Assembly: GCF_027497255.1 (NCBI RefSeq)
Contig: NZ_CP114903.1
Location: forward strand, 930,001-994,000
Source of the DNA: Micromonospora sp. WMMD882
GTDB lineage: Bacteria > Actinomycetota > Actinomycetes > Mycobacteriales > Micromonosporaceae
Direction: 5' to 3'
Length of the DNA stretch: 64,000 nt
Below are positions 17,899-28,244 of this stretch, in pieces. The notes beneath the pieces were generated by a model. The model saw only the letters and a list, made by a program, of their open reading frames with translations, did no database searches and was not told where the DNA came from. Position 1 is the first letter of the stretch, and each line of letters opens with the position of its first letter. Position numbers and translations under genes: made by a program.

Positions 17899-17912
17899 GG
17901 AAAGCGCTTTCC
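17899..17912. promoter_or_regulatory. LacI-family operator palindrome GGAAAGCGCTTTCC
   Basis: A perfect 14-bp palindrome with the central CG typical of LacI/GalR-family operators. It lies 3-16 nt past the inferred transcription start of the pectate lyase promoter, where a bound repressor would block transcription. No LacI-type gene occurs in this window, so the regulator is encoded elsewhere. Confidence 0.75.
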
Positions 17913-17921
17913 TCTCTCGTG

Positions 17922-17950
17922 AGAATAGGTAGATGTCTGTGGATCTGCAA
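17922..17950 (-). promoter_or_regulatory. Pectate lyase promoter
   Basis: Read on the minus strand: TTGCAG (17950-17945), a spacer of exactly 17 nt, then TATTCT (17927-17922). Both boxes are close to consensus. The predicted start is near 17915, leaving a leader of about 220 nt. Confidence 0.7.
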
Positions 17951-18135
17951 GGGCGGGATCGGTCGACCCCCCGGAGTTCCGGCGCGCCCCGGGCGGTCGG
18001 CCCGCAGGCGGGGATCCTGGTCGGGGCGGTGGTCCGGGCGGACGTACGCGGGGCTCCGCGCGGAGGGTCGTGGCTGGGGCCCGGCGGGGCCGGGAGGTCG
18101 TCGGAGGGCGGACGACCGGGGGGCGCACGCGCGGC

Positions 18136-18210
18136 GGACGTCGTCGGGGTGGACGTCGCCGGGGTGGACGTCGCCGGGGCGGACGTCGCCGGGGTGGACG
18201 TCGCCGGGTG
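18136..18210. repeat. Five tandem copies of a 15-bp repeat
   Basis: Five contiguous copies of a unit reading GGACGTCGCCGGGGT, with one or two changes in the first, third and last. A smaller 14-bp direct duplication follows at about 18219-18246. They lie upstream of the pectate lyase promoter in non-coding DNA. The copies have no spacers, so this is not a CRISPR array. Confidence 0.85.
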
Positions 18211-18837
18211 CCGCGCCGGATGGCGGGCGTCGGGATGGCGGGCGTCGGCGGGGGCGCCTGTCATTTCTTGACGCCGGGAAGAGTTTGAATTCCGATTGAA
18301 TCGAACGTCGATATTTCCGATATGTGGTCATGTTACAGCCAGGTAAAGTCGGCTGGTCCGTGGCTTTCCGGGCAGACGTTATCGCCGGACCGAAAATCTT
18401 GATCACATTTTCGGAGCGTCCGCTCTGGCGTGCTGCTCCGCGATCTGGTGCAATATGACGATCCTCGATACGTATGGCTCGCGGCCCCGGCTGCGATAGA
18501 GCGTTTCGGGGCCAACGCGTTCCGTATGGGAGAGTGTTATGGAAGCTGACCCTAAGAGGGTAAGCGTCCGATTTTTCCCGCCGCCCGAGCGGGCGTGACC
18601 CGACCGCCAGGCGGACGAAACGGACGTCCCGGAGCTGAACCTCCTGGATGTCCTCCGACTTTTCCCGGATCGACCGGTCGACACCGGCGGCCGTCTCCGG
18701 GGCGTCCCGGCGTCGCCTGGGTCGGCGCGAGGGGCAGCGGTCAGGTCGGCCGGCGTCGTCGCGGCCGGTGGACGGGTTCGGAGCGGGGTGGCGTGGGTGT
18801 GGACGACCATTCGAGGCTGCTGCTCCGAGAACGAGGG
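18211..18837. other. AT-richer intergenic region before the peptide cluster
   Basis: From about 18266 to 18580 the DNA is clearly richer in A/T than anything around it, and no credible gene is seen on either strand. It holds one inverted repeat (listed separately) and a repeated CGATAT motif near 18310-18325. It is the likely boundary between the carbohydrate region and the NRPS cluster and should contain the promoter of the XRE regulator, but I could not assign firm -35/-10 boxes. Confidence 0.5.
18390..18414. repeat. Inverted repeat CCGAAAAT-N9-ATTTTCGG
   Basis: Perfect 8-nt arms separated by 9 nt containing TGATCA. The half-site spacing of about 1.5 helical turns suits a dimeric regulator. 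It lies about 425 bp upstream of the XRE gene. Confidence 0.5.
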
Positions 18838-19650
18838 ATGATGACCAGCAGACGACAGGTTTCGGCGGATCTGAACAGCGACCTGGGCGCCTATGTGAAG
18901 GCGTGGCGTCACCGGCTCGCCCCGGACGACCACCAGGCGCCCCGACACCGTCGGCGGCGGCGGTCGAACGTGACCCAGGAGGAGATCGCCGACGTCGTCG
19001 GGGTCAGCGTCGTCTGGTACAGCAACCTGGAGCGCGGCGTGCGGGCCAACTACTCGGACGCGTTCCTCGACGCGGTGACCGAGGCGCTGCGCCTGAACCG
19101 GTACGAGCGGGAGCTGATGTACCTGCTGGCGATCGGCCGCATGCCGGCCCCGGCCCTGACCGGCCCGGACCCGGGCGCCCTGGACCCGGCCCTGCGGCAC
19201 TTCGTCGAGGGCCAGCGCTGGGCGACCTACGTCCTCGACCGGTACGCGCACGTGGTGCTGCACAACGAGGTGTGCGAGAGCTACTACCCCTGGCTGCGCA
19301 CCGATCCCAGCTACTCCCGCTGGCTGTTCACCGACGCCGACGCCCGCCGGCGGCTGGTCAACTGGGAGAGCGACTGGGTGGCCCCGCTGCTGACCGAGCT
19401 GCGGATCACCCGGGCCCGGCACCCCCAGGACACCGGCATCGCCGCGCTCGTCGACGCCTGGCTGGAGACCAGCCCCGAGGTCCGTGGCCTGTGGGACGAC
19501 CACGCCCAGCCGTACCCGCTGCGGTCCCGCCGGGGCATGCGGCTCTCCGGTGACCAGCAGACGACGCTCGTCGACGTCGTCACCCTGACCGACCCGAGCG
19601 TGAACGACCTGCAGATCGTGTCGCTGCTGCCGGTCGCCGGGGAGGCGTAG
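18838..19650 (+). CDS. XRE-family regulator with MmyB-like ligand-binding domain
   Basis: 270 residues from the ATG at 18838; the next codon (18841) is also ATG and has better spacing to GAGGG, so the true start may be one residue later. A helix-turn-helix of XRE type (VTQEEIADVVGVSVVWYSNLERG) spans about residues 45-75. The remaining 190 residues match the MmyB-like domain (VLDRYAHVVLHNEVCESYYP, WESDWVAPLLTELRI, LWDDHAQPYPLRSR), which in related proteins binds fatty acyl-like ligands. MmyB-type regulators often adjoin biosynthetic or oxidoreductase genes they control. Located directly before mbtH and the NRPS genes, it is the likely cluster-situated regulator. Confidence 0.88.
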   Translation: MMTSRRQVSADLNSDLGAYVKAWRHRLAPDDHQAPRHRRRRRSNVTQEEIADVVGVSVVWYSNLERGVRANYSDAFLDAVTEALRLNRYERELMYLLAIGRMPAPALTGPDPGALDPALRHFVEGQRWATYVLDRYAHVVLHNEVCESYYPWLRTDPSYSRWLFTDADARRRLVNWESDWVAPLLTELRITRARHPQDTGIAALVDAWLETSPEVRGLWDDHAQPYPLRSRRGMRLSGDQQTTLVDVVTLTDPSVNDLQIVSLLPVAGEA

Positions 19651-19730
19651 CGACACCGGGCACGGGTGACCACGGGCCGGGCGCGGCGGATGCCGCCCCG
19701 GCCGCGACGCGTTGCCCGACCTTTTCCCCA

Positions 19731-19758
19731 CCCCAACTGTCAGTTGGGGAAACTGACA
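19731..19758. promoter_or_regulatory. Two overlapping, mutually exclusive inverted repeats upstream of mbtH
   Basis: Repeat one is the 19-bp palindrome CCCCAACTGTCAGTTGGGG (19731-19749). Repeat two is TGTCAGTT (19738-19745) paired with AACTGACA (19751-19758) around a 5-nt loop. They share 19738-19745, so in RNA only one can form; in DNA they could be nested operator sites. They sit about 100 bp before the mbtH start, the expected position of the main cluster promoter, and may be bound by the XRE regulator. Confidence 0.55.
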
Positions 19759-19859
19759 ATTTCTGGTGCGTTCGGCGTGCCACTCGGCACGATGCTGCTT
19801 GCCGATATCGGCGTCGAGGTCGACGCCGTCGGCGACCCCGACGTGGACCGGAGGCGAAC

Positions 19860-20084
19860 ATGAATCCATTTGACGACGAAAACGGCACGTTTTTCGTGCT
19901 GGCGAACGCGGAAGGGCAGCACTCGCTGTGGCCGGAATTCGCCGAGGTCCCGGCGGGCTGGACCGTGGAGTGGGGCCCGGGCGGCCGGGAGGAGGCGCTG
20001 CGGCACGTCGAGGAGAACTGGCTGGACATGCGACCGAAGAGCCTCGCCCTGGCGATGGCGCGGGCCGAGAAGCAGGGGCGCTGA
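19860..20084 (+). CDS. mbtH: MbtH-like protein, NRPS adenylation-domain partner
   Basis: 74 residues; ATG at 19860 with GGAGG 6 nt upstream. All family hallmarks are present: NPFDDENGTFFVLANAEGQ, HSLWPEFAEVPAGW and the C-terminal NWLDMRPKSLA. MbtH proteins bind adenylation domains and are often needed for their solubility and activity. It is the only MbtH in the window and probably serves all five adenylation domains. It is the first gene of the NRPS operon, 45 bp before NRPS1. Confidence 0.96.
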   Translation: MNPFDDENGTFFVLANAEGQHSLWPEFAEVPAGWTVEWGPGGREEALRHVEENWLDMRPKSLALAMARAEKQGR

Positions 20085-20129
20085 CGTTCGGTGGACACAG
20101 CAGGTGATCAGTCTGGCGGGAGGACCCCC

Positions 20130-23100
20130 ATGGTCGAGGACGACCGGCGTCGGCCGTTGAGCAGCGAGCAGCAGCAACTGTGGTTCCTCGCCCAACTCGC
20201 TCCGGCGAGCGCCGCCTACCACGTCCCGGTGTCGTGGCGACCGGGGGCCGCCGTGCCGCTGCCGCAGGCGGTCGCCACCGTCAGCCGCCTGCTGGCCCGG
20301 CACGACGCGCTCTTCGTGGCCTTCGAGGAGGTCGCCGGCGTCCCCACGCAACGCCCGCTGCCCGACCGCGGGTTCCCCCTGGAGATCCACGACCTGACCG
20401 GCGTCCCGGCGGCGGACCGCGACGCGCGTCGCGCCGACGTCGTCCACACCGTGTCCCGGACGCCGTTCGACCTCACCGCCGGGCCGCTGGTCCGCGGGGC
20501 GGTGTTCGCCGTCGACGGCCTGGTGGACCTGATCCACCTGACCTTCCACCACATCGCCGTGGACGGCCTGTCGCTGCAGATCATCGAGGGGCAGCTCGCC
20601 GCCGGCCTGGCCGCCACCCGGGAGACCGCCACCGGACCGACCGCCGGCCGGGACCCCCTCGCCGGACCGGACGACGCGCCGACGACCGGAGCGACGTACG
20701 TCGAGCACTGCGTCCGGCAGCAGCGGTGGCTGGACGGGCCGGAGGCGCGGCACGCTGTCCGACGCCGCGTCGACCAGTTGCGCGGCGCGCCGGAGCTGCT
20801 CGACCTCGGCCGTGACCTGACCCGGCCGCGGACCTTCACCCACCGCGGCGAGACCCTGCGGTTCGCCGTGCCGGCCGACCTGCGCGGCCGGGTGACGGCC
20901 CTGGCCCGAAGCAGCGGGATCACCCCGTACGTGGTGCTGCTCGCCGCCTTCCATGCCTTCCTGCGCCGACAGACCGGCCAGACCGACCTGGTCGTCGGCA
21001 CACCGGTCGCCGGCCGGGACGACAGCCGCTTCCTCGACGTGGTCGGGCTGTTCGCCGGCACGATGGTGCTGCGCACCGACCTGGACGGCGACCCGACCTT
21101 CGCCACCGTGCTGGATCGCACCCAGGAGTCGCTGCTCGCCGCCCTGGAGCACCTGGAGGTGCCGTTCGGCAGGCTGGTCGACGAGTTGGTGCCGCAGCGC
21201 GCGCCCAGCCACGGCTCGCTCGTCCAGGTGCTGTTCGCGTACCACGAGACGGCCCAGGGCAGCGGGTCGGACTTCCTGACCCGGGAGTTCGTGCCCACCG
21301 ACACCGCCAAGCTGGACCTCACGTTCACCGTCTACGACACCGGTGACCGGTACGACGTCGAGATCGAGTACTGCACGGACCTGTTCCGGCGCGACTCCGT
21401 CGAGTACTTCTTCCGGCACTGGTCCCACCTGCTCTCCGGCGCGCTCGACCAGCCGACGCTGGCGATCGGCGACCTCGACCCGGCGGACGCGGCGGAGCGG
21501 TCGTCGGTGGCGTCGTGGTCCGCGCCGCAGGCGTCGTCGGCGGATGGCCCGGTCGGTGGTCTGGTGCATGAGTTGGTGGGTCGGTGGGTGGTGGGGTCGC
21601 CGGGTGCGGTGGCGGTGGTGTGTGGGGATGTGTGGTTGTCGTACGGGGAGTTGGGGGTGCGGTCGGATCGGGTGGCTGGGGTGTTGCGGGGGTTGGGTGT
21701 GGGTGGGGGTTCGTTGGTGGGTGTGTGTGGGGTGCGGTCGGTGGATCTGGTGGTGTGGTTGTTGGGGGTGTTGAAGGCGGGTGCGGCGTACGTGCCGTTG
21801 GATCTTGATTATCCGGCGGAGCGGTTGTCGTTGATGTTGGTGGATTCGGGTGTGTCGGTGGTGGTGGGTGGTCCGGGGGCGGCTGGTCGGTTGCCGGTGG
21901 GTGACTGGCGGGTCGTGGAACTCGACGCCGACGGGTCGCCGCACGCCGGTGGATCGGCCAACGGCGACGGGCCGGTCCCCACGGCCGCGTCGACGCCACC
22001 GTTGCCGGCGGTGCCGCCGGACAGCGCCGCGTACGTCATCTACACCTCCGGCTCGACCGGCCGCCCCAAGGGCGTCACCGTCACCCACCGCAACGCCGTC
22101 CGGCTGATCGCCTCGGCGGCGTCCCGGGACTTCCACTTCGGGCCGGACGACGTCTGGTCGATGTTCCACAGCCCGTCGTTCGACGTCTGCGTCTGGGAGA
22201 TGTGGGGGGCGCTGACCACCGGCGGTCGACTGGTCGTGGTGCCGTACTGGGTGTCCCGCAGCCCCGAGGACCTGTACGCGCTCGTGCGGGACACGGGCGT
22301 CACCGTGTTCAGCCAGACCCCGTCCGCGTTCGTGCACTTCGAGGCGGCCGACGCCCGACTGGGCGACCCGCTGGAGCTGCGTTACGTCATCTTCGCCGGC
22401 GAGCCGTTGGACCACGGCTCGGTGCGCCGCTGGGCCGGACGGCACGGCTGGCGCAAGCCGGACCTGGTCAACATGTACGGCATCACCGAGACGACCGTGC
22501 ACGACACCTTCCGTACCGTCGTACCGGACGACGTCTCCCGGGCCCTGACCCAGGTCGGTCGGCCGCTGGCGGACCTGGCCATCCACGTGCTCGACGAACG
22601 CCTGCGGCCCTGCCCGGTCGGCGTCGTCGGCGAGATGTACGTCGGCGGGCCGGGGGTCGCCCGGGGCTACCTCGGCCAACCCGGGCTCACCGCCGGACGG
22701 TTCGTGGCCGACCCGGTCGGCGACGAGCCGGGCGCCCGCCTCTACCGCAGCGGCGACCTGGCCCGCTGGCGACCCGACGGGAACCTGGAGTACGCCGGTC
22801 GCGCCGACCGCATGGTCAAGATCCGTGGTTTCCGGGTCGAGCTCACCGAGATCGAGGCGGTCGCCCACCAGCATCCGGGCGTCACCGGCGCGGTCGTCAC
22901 CATCCGGGCCGACGACGCCGGCGCCCCGCAGCTCGTCGCGTACCTGGTGCCGACGCCCGGCACGACGGCCCCGGTCGCCGAGCTGCGGCAGTGGCTGGCC
23001 GACCGGCTGCCGGACTACATGGTGCCGGCGCGTTTCGTCGAGTTGACGGAGATCCCGCTCACCCCGAGCGGCAAGACCGACCACCGGCGGCTCCCCGACC

Positions 23101-26100
23101 CGGGCGACGTCCGACCGGCCGACAGCGGGGAGTACGTCGCCCCGGACGGGCCGGTGGAGCGGCGGCTCGCCGAGGTCTGGGCGGAGGCCCTCGGGTTGGA
23201 CCGGGTGGGCCGGCACGACAACTTCTTCCACCTGGGCGGCGACTCGATCCGCAGCATCCGGGTGCTCGGCGCGGCCCGGGCCGGCGGCGTCACGTTCGAG
23301 TTGCAGGAGCTGTTCCACCGTCCGACGATCGCCGAGCTCGCCACCGTGTGCGCCGTGGTGGACGCCCCGCGGGACACCGAACGGCGGCCGTTCGCGCTGG
23401 TCGCCGCCGACGACCGGGACCACCTGCCGGACGGCCTCGCCGACGCGTACCCGATGACCGCGTTGCAGGTGGGCATGGTCTACGAGATGACCCGCGACCC
23501 GGAGCGGCTGCCGTACCACAACGTGGACAGCGTGAAGGTCCGGGCGCCGTTCGACCCGGTGCTCTTCCAACGGGCCGTCGACCACGTGGTACGGCGGCAC
23601 CCGATCCTGCGTACGGCGCTGTCGCTCACCGACTTCAGTGAGCCGCTGCAACTCGTCCGCCGGGAGGCGACCCTGCCGGTCGGCTGGGCGGACCTGCGTG
23701 ACCTCGACGAGGCGGCCCAGGACGAGATCGTCCGGGCCTACCTGGAACACCAGCGGGTCACCCCGTTCGACCACGACCGGCCGCCGCTGTTCCGGATGTT
23801 CGTGCACCGCCGCGGCGACGACGTGTTCCAGTGGACGCTCACCGAGCACCACGCCGTGTTCGACGGCTGGAGCCTGCACTCCACCCTCACCGAGATCTTC
23901 CAGGTCTACCTGGGGCTGCGCGACGGCGTCGAGCCGGCGCACCGGCCGCTGACCGCCCAGTACCGCGACTTCGTCGAGCTGGAACGCGCCGCCCTCACCT
24001 CGGCGGAGACCGAACGGTTCTGGCGGCAGCGGTTGGCCGACCTGCCCGACACCCGGCTGTCCCGGTGGCCGGACGGACCGACGCCCGAGCTGCCCGGCGA
24101 GGACCGGATCGCCGGCGAGTGGTGGTACGAGACGGACGAGCGGCAGCGCTACGGCTCGGTGGAGACGGTGCTCAGCCCCGAGCTGTGCGCCGCGCTGCGG
24201 GACCTGGCCGACCGGTGCGGCGTGTCGCTGAAGACCCTCTTCGTCGCGGCCTGTCTGCGTACCGTCGGCTACGCCACCGGCTCCACCGACGTGCTGGTCG
24301 GGGTGACCGCCAACGGTCGGCCCGAGGAGCGCGGCGGCGACGAGGTGCGCGGGTTGTTCCTCAACACGCTGCCGTTCCGGCTCAGGCTGCCCGACGGCGC
24401 GTGGACCGACCTGATCGGGGCGGTCTTCGCCGCCGAGCGCGACATGCTGCCGCACCGCCGGTTCCCCATGTCCGAGGTGCAGCGTCGGCTCGGCCTGGAC
24501 CAGCCGGTCAGCGTCAACTTCGTCTACAACCACTTCCACGTGATGGCCGACGTGCTGGCCGACCGCAGCGCCGAGATCCTGGACGGGAAGATCGGCAGCT
24601 TCTCCACCGTCCGCGCCGAGCCGACGAACTTCCCGCTCAACATCGGCGTGGTCCGCGACCCGGTCTCCGACCGGGTGCTGCTGGCCGTGGACTACCACAC
24701 CGACGCCCTGCGGGCCGAGCAGGTCAGACTGCTGCGCGACTGGTTCGTCCGCGCCCTGTGGGACATGACCGGCACGCCGGACCGGCGGTACCTGCGGGAA
24801 CCTCTGGCCGGCGCGGCGGAGCGGGCGCTGGTGGCGTCCTGGTCGGCGGCGGACCGGTCGGTGCCGGAAGGGCTCGCGGTGGACGGGTCGTCGGCGGATG
24901 GCCCGGTCGGTGGTCTGGTGCATGAGTTGGTGGGTCGGTGGGTGGTGGGGTCGCCGGGTGCGGTGGCGGTGGTGTGTGGGGATGTGTGGTTGTCGTACGG
25001 GGAGTTGGGGGTGCGGTCGGATCGGGTGGCTGGGGTGTTGCGGGGGTTGGGTGTGGGTGGGGGTTCGTTGGTGGGTGTGTGTGGGGTGCGGTCGGTGGAT
25101 CTGGTGGTGTGGTTGTTGGGGGTGTTGAAGGCGGGTGCGGCGTACGTGCCGTTGGATCTTGATTATCCGGCGGAGCGGTTGTCGTTGATGTTGGTGGATT
25201 CGGGTGTGTCGGTGGTGGTGGGTGGTCCGGGGGCGGCTGGTCGGTTGCCGGTGGGTGACTGGCGGGTGGTCGAGCTCGACGGCGACGACCCGGCCCCCGT
25301 CGACGAGCCCGGCCCGGCGACCGCCGTCATCCCGGACAGCCCCGCCTACGTCATCTACACCTCCGGCTCGACCGGCCGCCCCAAGGGCGTCACCGTCCCG
25401 CACTCCGCCGTCACCCGGCTGCTCGGCTGGGGTCGGCGCTGGCTGGACGCCGGCCCCGACGACGTCTGGTCGATGTTCCACAGCGCCTCTTTCGACTTCT
25501 CCGTCTGGGAGATCTGGGGGGCGCTGACCACCGGCGGTCGACTGGTCGTGGTGCCGTACTGGGTCTCCCGCAGCCCCGAGGACTTCCACCGCCTGGTGGC
25601 CGACAGCGGGGTGACCGTGCTCAGTCAGACCCCGTCCTCGTTCGCCCAGTTCGAGGAGGTCGACGCCCGGTCGCCCCGGCCCGACGCGCTGCGCTGGGTG
25701 GTGTTCGGCGGTGAGGCGCTGGACCACGGCTCGGTGCGCCGGTGGGCCGACCGGCACGGCTGGGCCGGCCCACGCCTGGTCAACATGTACGGCATCACCG
25801 AGACGACCGTGCACGTCACGGAACGGATCCTCGACGCCGGTGACGTCGGCGCCGGCCCCAGCCGGATCGGCCGGCAGGTGGCCGGGCTGACCACCCACGT
25901 CCTCGACCCGATGCTGGTGCCCGTGCCGCTCGGCGCGACCGGCGAGCTCTACGTCGGGGGCGCCCGACTGGCCCACGGCTACCTGGGTCGACCCGGCCTG
26001 ACGGCCGGCCGGTTCGTCGCCGACCCGTACGGCGACCGGCCCGGCGGCCGGCTCTACCGCAGCGGCGACCGGGTCCGGCTGCGCCCCGACGGCGACCTGG

Positions 26101-28244
26101 AGTACGCCGGCCGGACCGACGACATGGTGAACATCCGGGGCTTCCGGGTCGAGCCCGGCGAGATCGAGGCCACCCTGGTCCAGCATCCGGAGGTCGGCAC
26201 GGCCGTGGTGACGCCGCGCGGCGACCAGGCCGGGCATCCCGCCCTCGTCGGCTACGTCGTGCCGGCCGGCGCGGCCACCCCACAGGCGTCGGCGGTACGC
26301 GAATGGCTGCGCCAGCGGCTCCCCGAGCACCTGCTGCCGGCGCGGATCGTGGTGCTGGACGCGTTGCCGCTGACCCCCACCGGAAAGGTCGACCGGGCGG
26401 CGCTGCCCGATCCGGAGCTCGACGGCTCGCTCACCGGGCCACCGCCGCGCACCCCGGCCGAACGCGTCCTGTGCCAGCTCTACGCGGAGCTGCTCGGCGT
26501 GTCCGACCTCGGTGTCGACGGCAGCTTCTTCGAGCTCGGCGGGGACAGCATCATGTCGATCCAACTGGTCAGCCGGGCCCGCCGCGCCGGCCTGGTCATC
26601 AAACCCAAGGACGTCTACCAGCAGCGCACCGTCCGGGCCCTGGCCGCCGTGGCGACCACGGTGGACGGGGTGGACACCGAGGCGGCGGACGACGGCGTCG
26701 GGCCGGTGCCGTTGACGCCGATCATGGCCTGGGCCCGGGAACAGGGCGGCCCGGTGGACGCCTTCAGCCAGTCGGTGCTGGTCCGGGCGCCCGCCGAGGT
26801 GACCGTGGCCCAGCTCGGGGAGGCGTTGCAGGCGCTGCTCGACCAGCACCCGGCGCTGCGGCTGCGGGTCCGGCCCGGCCCCGCGGGCCCCGCCGCCGAC
26901 GGGAGCACGACCGGCGGGGCGGACGCCGCCGGTGACGGGGACGGGCCCTGGGAGCTGGAGATCCCGCCGCCCGGAGCGGCCCGTGCCGAGGGCTGTCTGC
27001 GCAGCGTGGACCTCACCGGAGTCGACCCGGCCGACCGGGCGGCGCTCGTCGCCGCGCAGGCGCGGGCCGCCCGCGACCGGCTCCGCCCGGAGCAGGGCGC
27101 CCTCGTCCAGGCCGTCTGGTTCGACGCCGGCCCGACCGGTGACCACCTGCTGTTGCTGGTCGTGCACCACTTCGCCGTCGACGGGGTCTCGTGGCGGATC
27201 CTGCTGACCGACCTTCAGGCGGCCTGCGCCGCGCTCGTCGCCGGTGAGCGGCCCAAGCTGGAACCGGTGGGCACCTCGCTGCGCCAGTGGGCCCGCCGGG
27301 TCGCGGCGCTGGTCGACGACCCGACGCACGCGGCGGGCCTGCCGGTGTGGACCCGGCTGCTGGACCGGCCGGAGCCGACGCTGGGCAGCCGGCCGCTGGA
27401 CCGCGCCGTCGACGTCTTCGCCCGGCTGGAGACGCTGTCCCGCACGGTGCCGCCGGAGCACGCCGCGGCCGTGCTCACCACCGCCCCCGCCGCCTGGCGG
27501 ACCGGCGTGAACGACATCCTGCTGACCGCGCTCGCCCTGGCGCTGCCGCCCTGGCGGGCCCGGCTCGGTCGCGGCGACCACGACGACGTCCTGGTGGACC
27601 TGGAGGGCCACGGCCGCGACGGGCTCGTGCCGGACGCCGACCTGTCCCGCACCGTCGGCTGGTTCACCAGCATCCACCCGGTACGGCTCGACGCCGGCCC
27701 GGTCGACCGGAGTCGGCCGCCCGTCGGCGGGCCGGTGGTCGACGCGGCGGTGAAACGGGTCAAGGAGCAGCTCCGGGCCCTGCCACCCGGCGGCGGGTAC
27801 GGCGTCCTGCGCTACCTGGACCCCCGGGGCCGGGCGGTGCTGGCCGGGCTGCCCGCCCCGCAGGTGGCGTTCAACTACCTCGGCCGGTTCCCCGCCGCCG
27901 ACGACGGCGACTGGGGGCTGGCGGAGGAGGGGCTGGCGCTGCGCGGCGGCGCGGACCCCCGGCATCCGGTGCCGCACGTGCTGGAGATCGGCGCGGTGAC
28001 CGTCGACGGTCCGGCCGGCCCGGAGCTGCGGACCACCTGGTCGTGGCCGGCGGGCGTGCTGACCGGGGCCGAGGTGGCCGACCTGGCGGACGCCTGGCAG
28101 ACCGCGCTGGCGGCGATCGTGACCGCCTCGACCACCTCCTCGGTCGGCGGGCACACCCCGTCGGACCTGGCGCTTGTCGCGCTGACCCAGGAAGAGATCG
28201 ACGAACTCGAACAGGAACTCTCGGCGGAACAGGGGGCGGCGTGA
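20130..28244 (+). CDS. NRPS1: C-A-T-C-A-T-E, predicted Thr-like then D-Thr
   Basis: 2704 residues. The ATG at 20130 has GGGAGGA upstream; a GTG at 20091 is less likely. Domain order: C1 (residues ~8-440, HHIAVDG near 139), A1 (~478-988), T1 (LGGDSIRS near 1036), C2 (~1105-1560, HHAVFDG near 1240), A2 (~1596-2094), T2 (LGGDSIMS near 2136), E (~2195-2674, with HHFAVDG, EGHGRDG and FNYLGRF). By eye, the ten-residue code of A1 is DVWSIAMVHK (Thr-like, uncertain) and of A2 DFWSVGMVHK (Thr). The E domain implies D-Thr (D-allo). A C domain at the start of the first NRPS suggests N-acylation or upstream loading. Both A domains share a 381-bp identical 5' segment. The stop overlaps the next start (ATGA). 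Confidence 0.95.
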   Translation: MVEDDRRRPLSSEQQQLWFLAQLAPASAAYHVPVSWRPGAAVPLPQAVATVSRLLARHDALFVAFEEVAGVPTQRPLPDRGFPLEIHDLTGVPAADRDARRADVVHTVSRTPFDLTAGPLVRGAVFAVDGLVDLIHLTFHHIAVDGLSLQIIEGQLAAGLAATRETATGPTAGRDPLAGPDDAPTTGATYVEHCVRQQRWLDGPEARHAVRRRVDQLRGAPELLDLGRDLTRPRTFTHRGETLRFAVPADLRGRVTALARSSGITPYVVLLAAFHAFLRRQTGQTDLVVGTPVAGRDDSRFLDVVGLFAGTMVLRTDLDGDPTFATVLDRTQESLLAALEHLEVPFGRLVDELVPQRAPSHGSLVQVLFAYHETAQGSGSDFLTREFVPTDTAKLDLTFTVYDTGDRYDVEIEYCTDLFRRDSVEYFFRHWSHLLSGALDQPTLAIGDLDPADAAERSSVASWSAPQASSADGPVGGLVHELVGRWVVGSPGAVAVVCGDVWLSYGELGVRSDRVAGVLRGLGVGGGSLVGVCGVRSVDLVVWLLGVLKAGAAYVPLDLDYPAERLSLMLVDSGVSVVVGGPGAAGRLPVGDWRVVELDADGSPHAGGSANGDGPVPTAASTPPLPAVPPDSAAYVIYTSGSTGRPKGVTVTHRNAVRLIASAASRDFHFGPDDVWSMFHSPSFDVCVWEMWGALTTGGRLVVVPYWVSRSPEDLYALVRDTGVTVFSQTPSAFVHFEAADARLGDPLELRYVIFAGEPLDHGSVRRWAGRHGWRKPDLVNMYGITETTVHDTFRTVVPDDVSRALTQVGRPLADLAIHVLDERLRPCPVGVVGEMYVGGPGVARGYLGQPGLTAGRFVADPVGDEPGARLYRSGDLARWRPDGNLEYAGRADRMVKIRGFRVELTEIEAVAHQHPGVTGAVVTIRADDAGAPQLVAYLVPTPGTTAPVAELRQWLADRLPDYMVPARFVELTEIPLTPSGKTDHRRLPDPGDVRPADSGEYVAPDGPVERRLAEVWAEALGLDRVGRHDNFFHLGGDSIRSIRVLGAARAGGVTFELQELFHRPTIAELATVCAVVDAPRDTERRPFALVAADDRDHLPDGLADAYPMTALQVGMVYEMTRDPERLPYHNVDSVKVRAPFDPVLFQRAVDHVVRRHPILRTALSLTDFSEPLQLVRREATLPVGWADLRDLDEAAQDEIVRAYLEHQRVTPFDHDRPPLFRMFVHRRGDDVFQWTLTEHHAVFDGWSLHSTLTEIFQVYLGLRDGVEPAHRPLTAQYRDFVELERAALTSAETERFWRQRLADLPDTRLSRWPDGPTPELPGEDRIAGEWWYETDERQRYGSVETVLSPELCAALRDLADRCGVSLKTLFVAACLRTVGYATGSTDVLVGVTANGRPEERGGDEVRGLFLNTLPFRLRLPDGAWTDLIGAVFAAERDMLPHRRFPMSEVQRRLGLDQPVSVNFVYNHFHVMADVLADRSAEILDGKIGSFSTVRAEPTNFPLNIGVVRDPVSDRVLLAVDYHTDALRAEQVRLLRDWFVRALWDMTGTPDRRYLREPLAGAAERALVASWSAADRSVPEGLAVDGSSADGPVGGLVHELVGRWVVGSPGAVAVVCGDVWLSYGELGVRSDRVAGVLRGLGVGGGSLVGVCGVRSVDLVVWLLGVLKAGAAYVPLDLDYPAERLSLMLVDSGVSVVVGGPGAAGRLPVGDWRVVELDGDDPAPVDEPGPATAVIPDSPAYVIYTSGSTGRPKGVTVPHSAVTRLLGWGRRWLDAGPDDVWSMFHSASFDFSVWEIWGALTTGGRLVVVPYWVSRSPEDFHRLVADSGVTVLSQTPSSFAQFEEVDARSPRPDALRWVVFGGEALDHGSVRRWADRHGWAGPRLVNMYGITETTVHVTERILDAGDVGAGPSRIGRQVAGLTTHVLDPMLVPVPLGATGELYVGGARLAHGYLGRPGLTAGRFVADPYGDRPGGRLYRSGDRVRLRPDGDLEYAGRTDDMVNIRGFRVEPGEIEATLVQHPEVGTAVVTPRGDQAGHPALVGYVVPAGAATPQASAVREWLRQRLPEHLLPARIVVLDALPLTPTGKVDRAALPDPELDGSLTGPPPRTPAERVLCQLYAELLGVSDLGVDGSFFELGGDSIMSIQLVSRARRAGLVIKPKDVYQQRTVRALAAVATTVDGVDTEAADDGVGPVPLTPIMAWAREQGGPVDAFSQSVLVRAPAEVTVAQLGEALQALLDQHPALRLRVRPGPAGPAADGSTTGGADAAGDGDGPWELEIPPPGAARAEGCLRSVDLTGVDPADRAALVAAQARAARDRLRPEQGALVQAVWFDAGPTGDHLLLLVVHHFAVDGVSWRILLTDLQAACAALVAGERPKLEPVGTSLRQWARRVAALVDDPTHAAGLPVWTRLLDRPEPTLGSRPLDRAVDVFARLETLSRTVPPEHAAAVLTTAPAAWRTGVNDILLTALALALPPWRARLGRGDHDDVLVDLEGHGRDGLVPDADLSRTVGWFTSIHPVRLDAGPVDRSRPPVGGPVVDAAVKRVKEQLRALPPGGGYGVLRYLDPRGRAVLAGLPAPQVAFNYLGRFPAADDGDWGLAEEGLALRGGADPRHPVPHVLEIGAVTVDGPAGPELRTTWSWPAGVLTGAEVADLADAWQTALAAIVTASTTSSVGGHTPSDLALVALTQEEIDELEQELSAEQGAA
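21533..21913 (+). repeat. 381-bp perfect intragenic repeat, copy 1 (A1 domain 5' part)
   Basis: Identical base for base to 24887-25267 (offset 3354). It encodes the linker and first third of A1 up to just before the A3 motif. Within it codons shift abruptly to TTG for Leu, GGT/GGG for Gly, GTG and TCG, with GAT and ATT, against the C-ending usage on both sides. Confidence 0.97.
24887..25267 (+). repeat. 381-bp perfect intragenic repeat, copy 2 (A2 domain 5' part)
   Basis: Second copy of the segment at 21533-21913, at the same position in module 2. Identity breaks off at the C-to-G difference at 25268, after which the two A domains diverge in the region that sets specificity, although short conserved stretches recur. 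Confidence 0.97.

Noticed and set aside
18136..18246. Possible CRISPR-like array
   Set aside because: The 15-bp units are directly adjacent with no unique spacers and no cas genes are nearby; it is a simple tandem repeat.
17695..18264. N-terminal extension of the pectate lyase frame
   Set aside because: The translation is Pro/His/Arg-rich repeat DNA, it covers the promoter and operator, and a signal peptide begins exactly at the ATG at 17694.
18571..18597. T-run followed by a GC hairpin as a terminator
   Set aside because: The T-run precedes the hairpin on the plus strand and would be an A-run after it on the minus strand, so neither orientation makes an intrinsic terminator.
19740..28154. 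2804-codon open frame on the minus strand opposite NRPS1
   Set aside because: It is the antisense of NRPS1; its composition (His/Arg/Pro/Gln runs, duplicated where the 381-bp repeat lies) is that of a GC-rich shadow, and no domain is recognisable.
27287..28243. Upstream extension of the NRPS2 frame into NRPS1
   Set aside because: It overlaps the epimerization domain in another frame and reads as low-complexity Arg/Pro/Gly; the ATG at 28244 starts right at a condensation domain.
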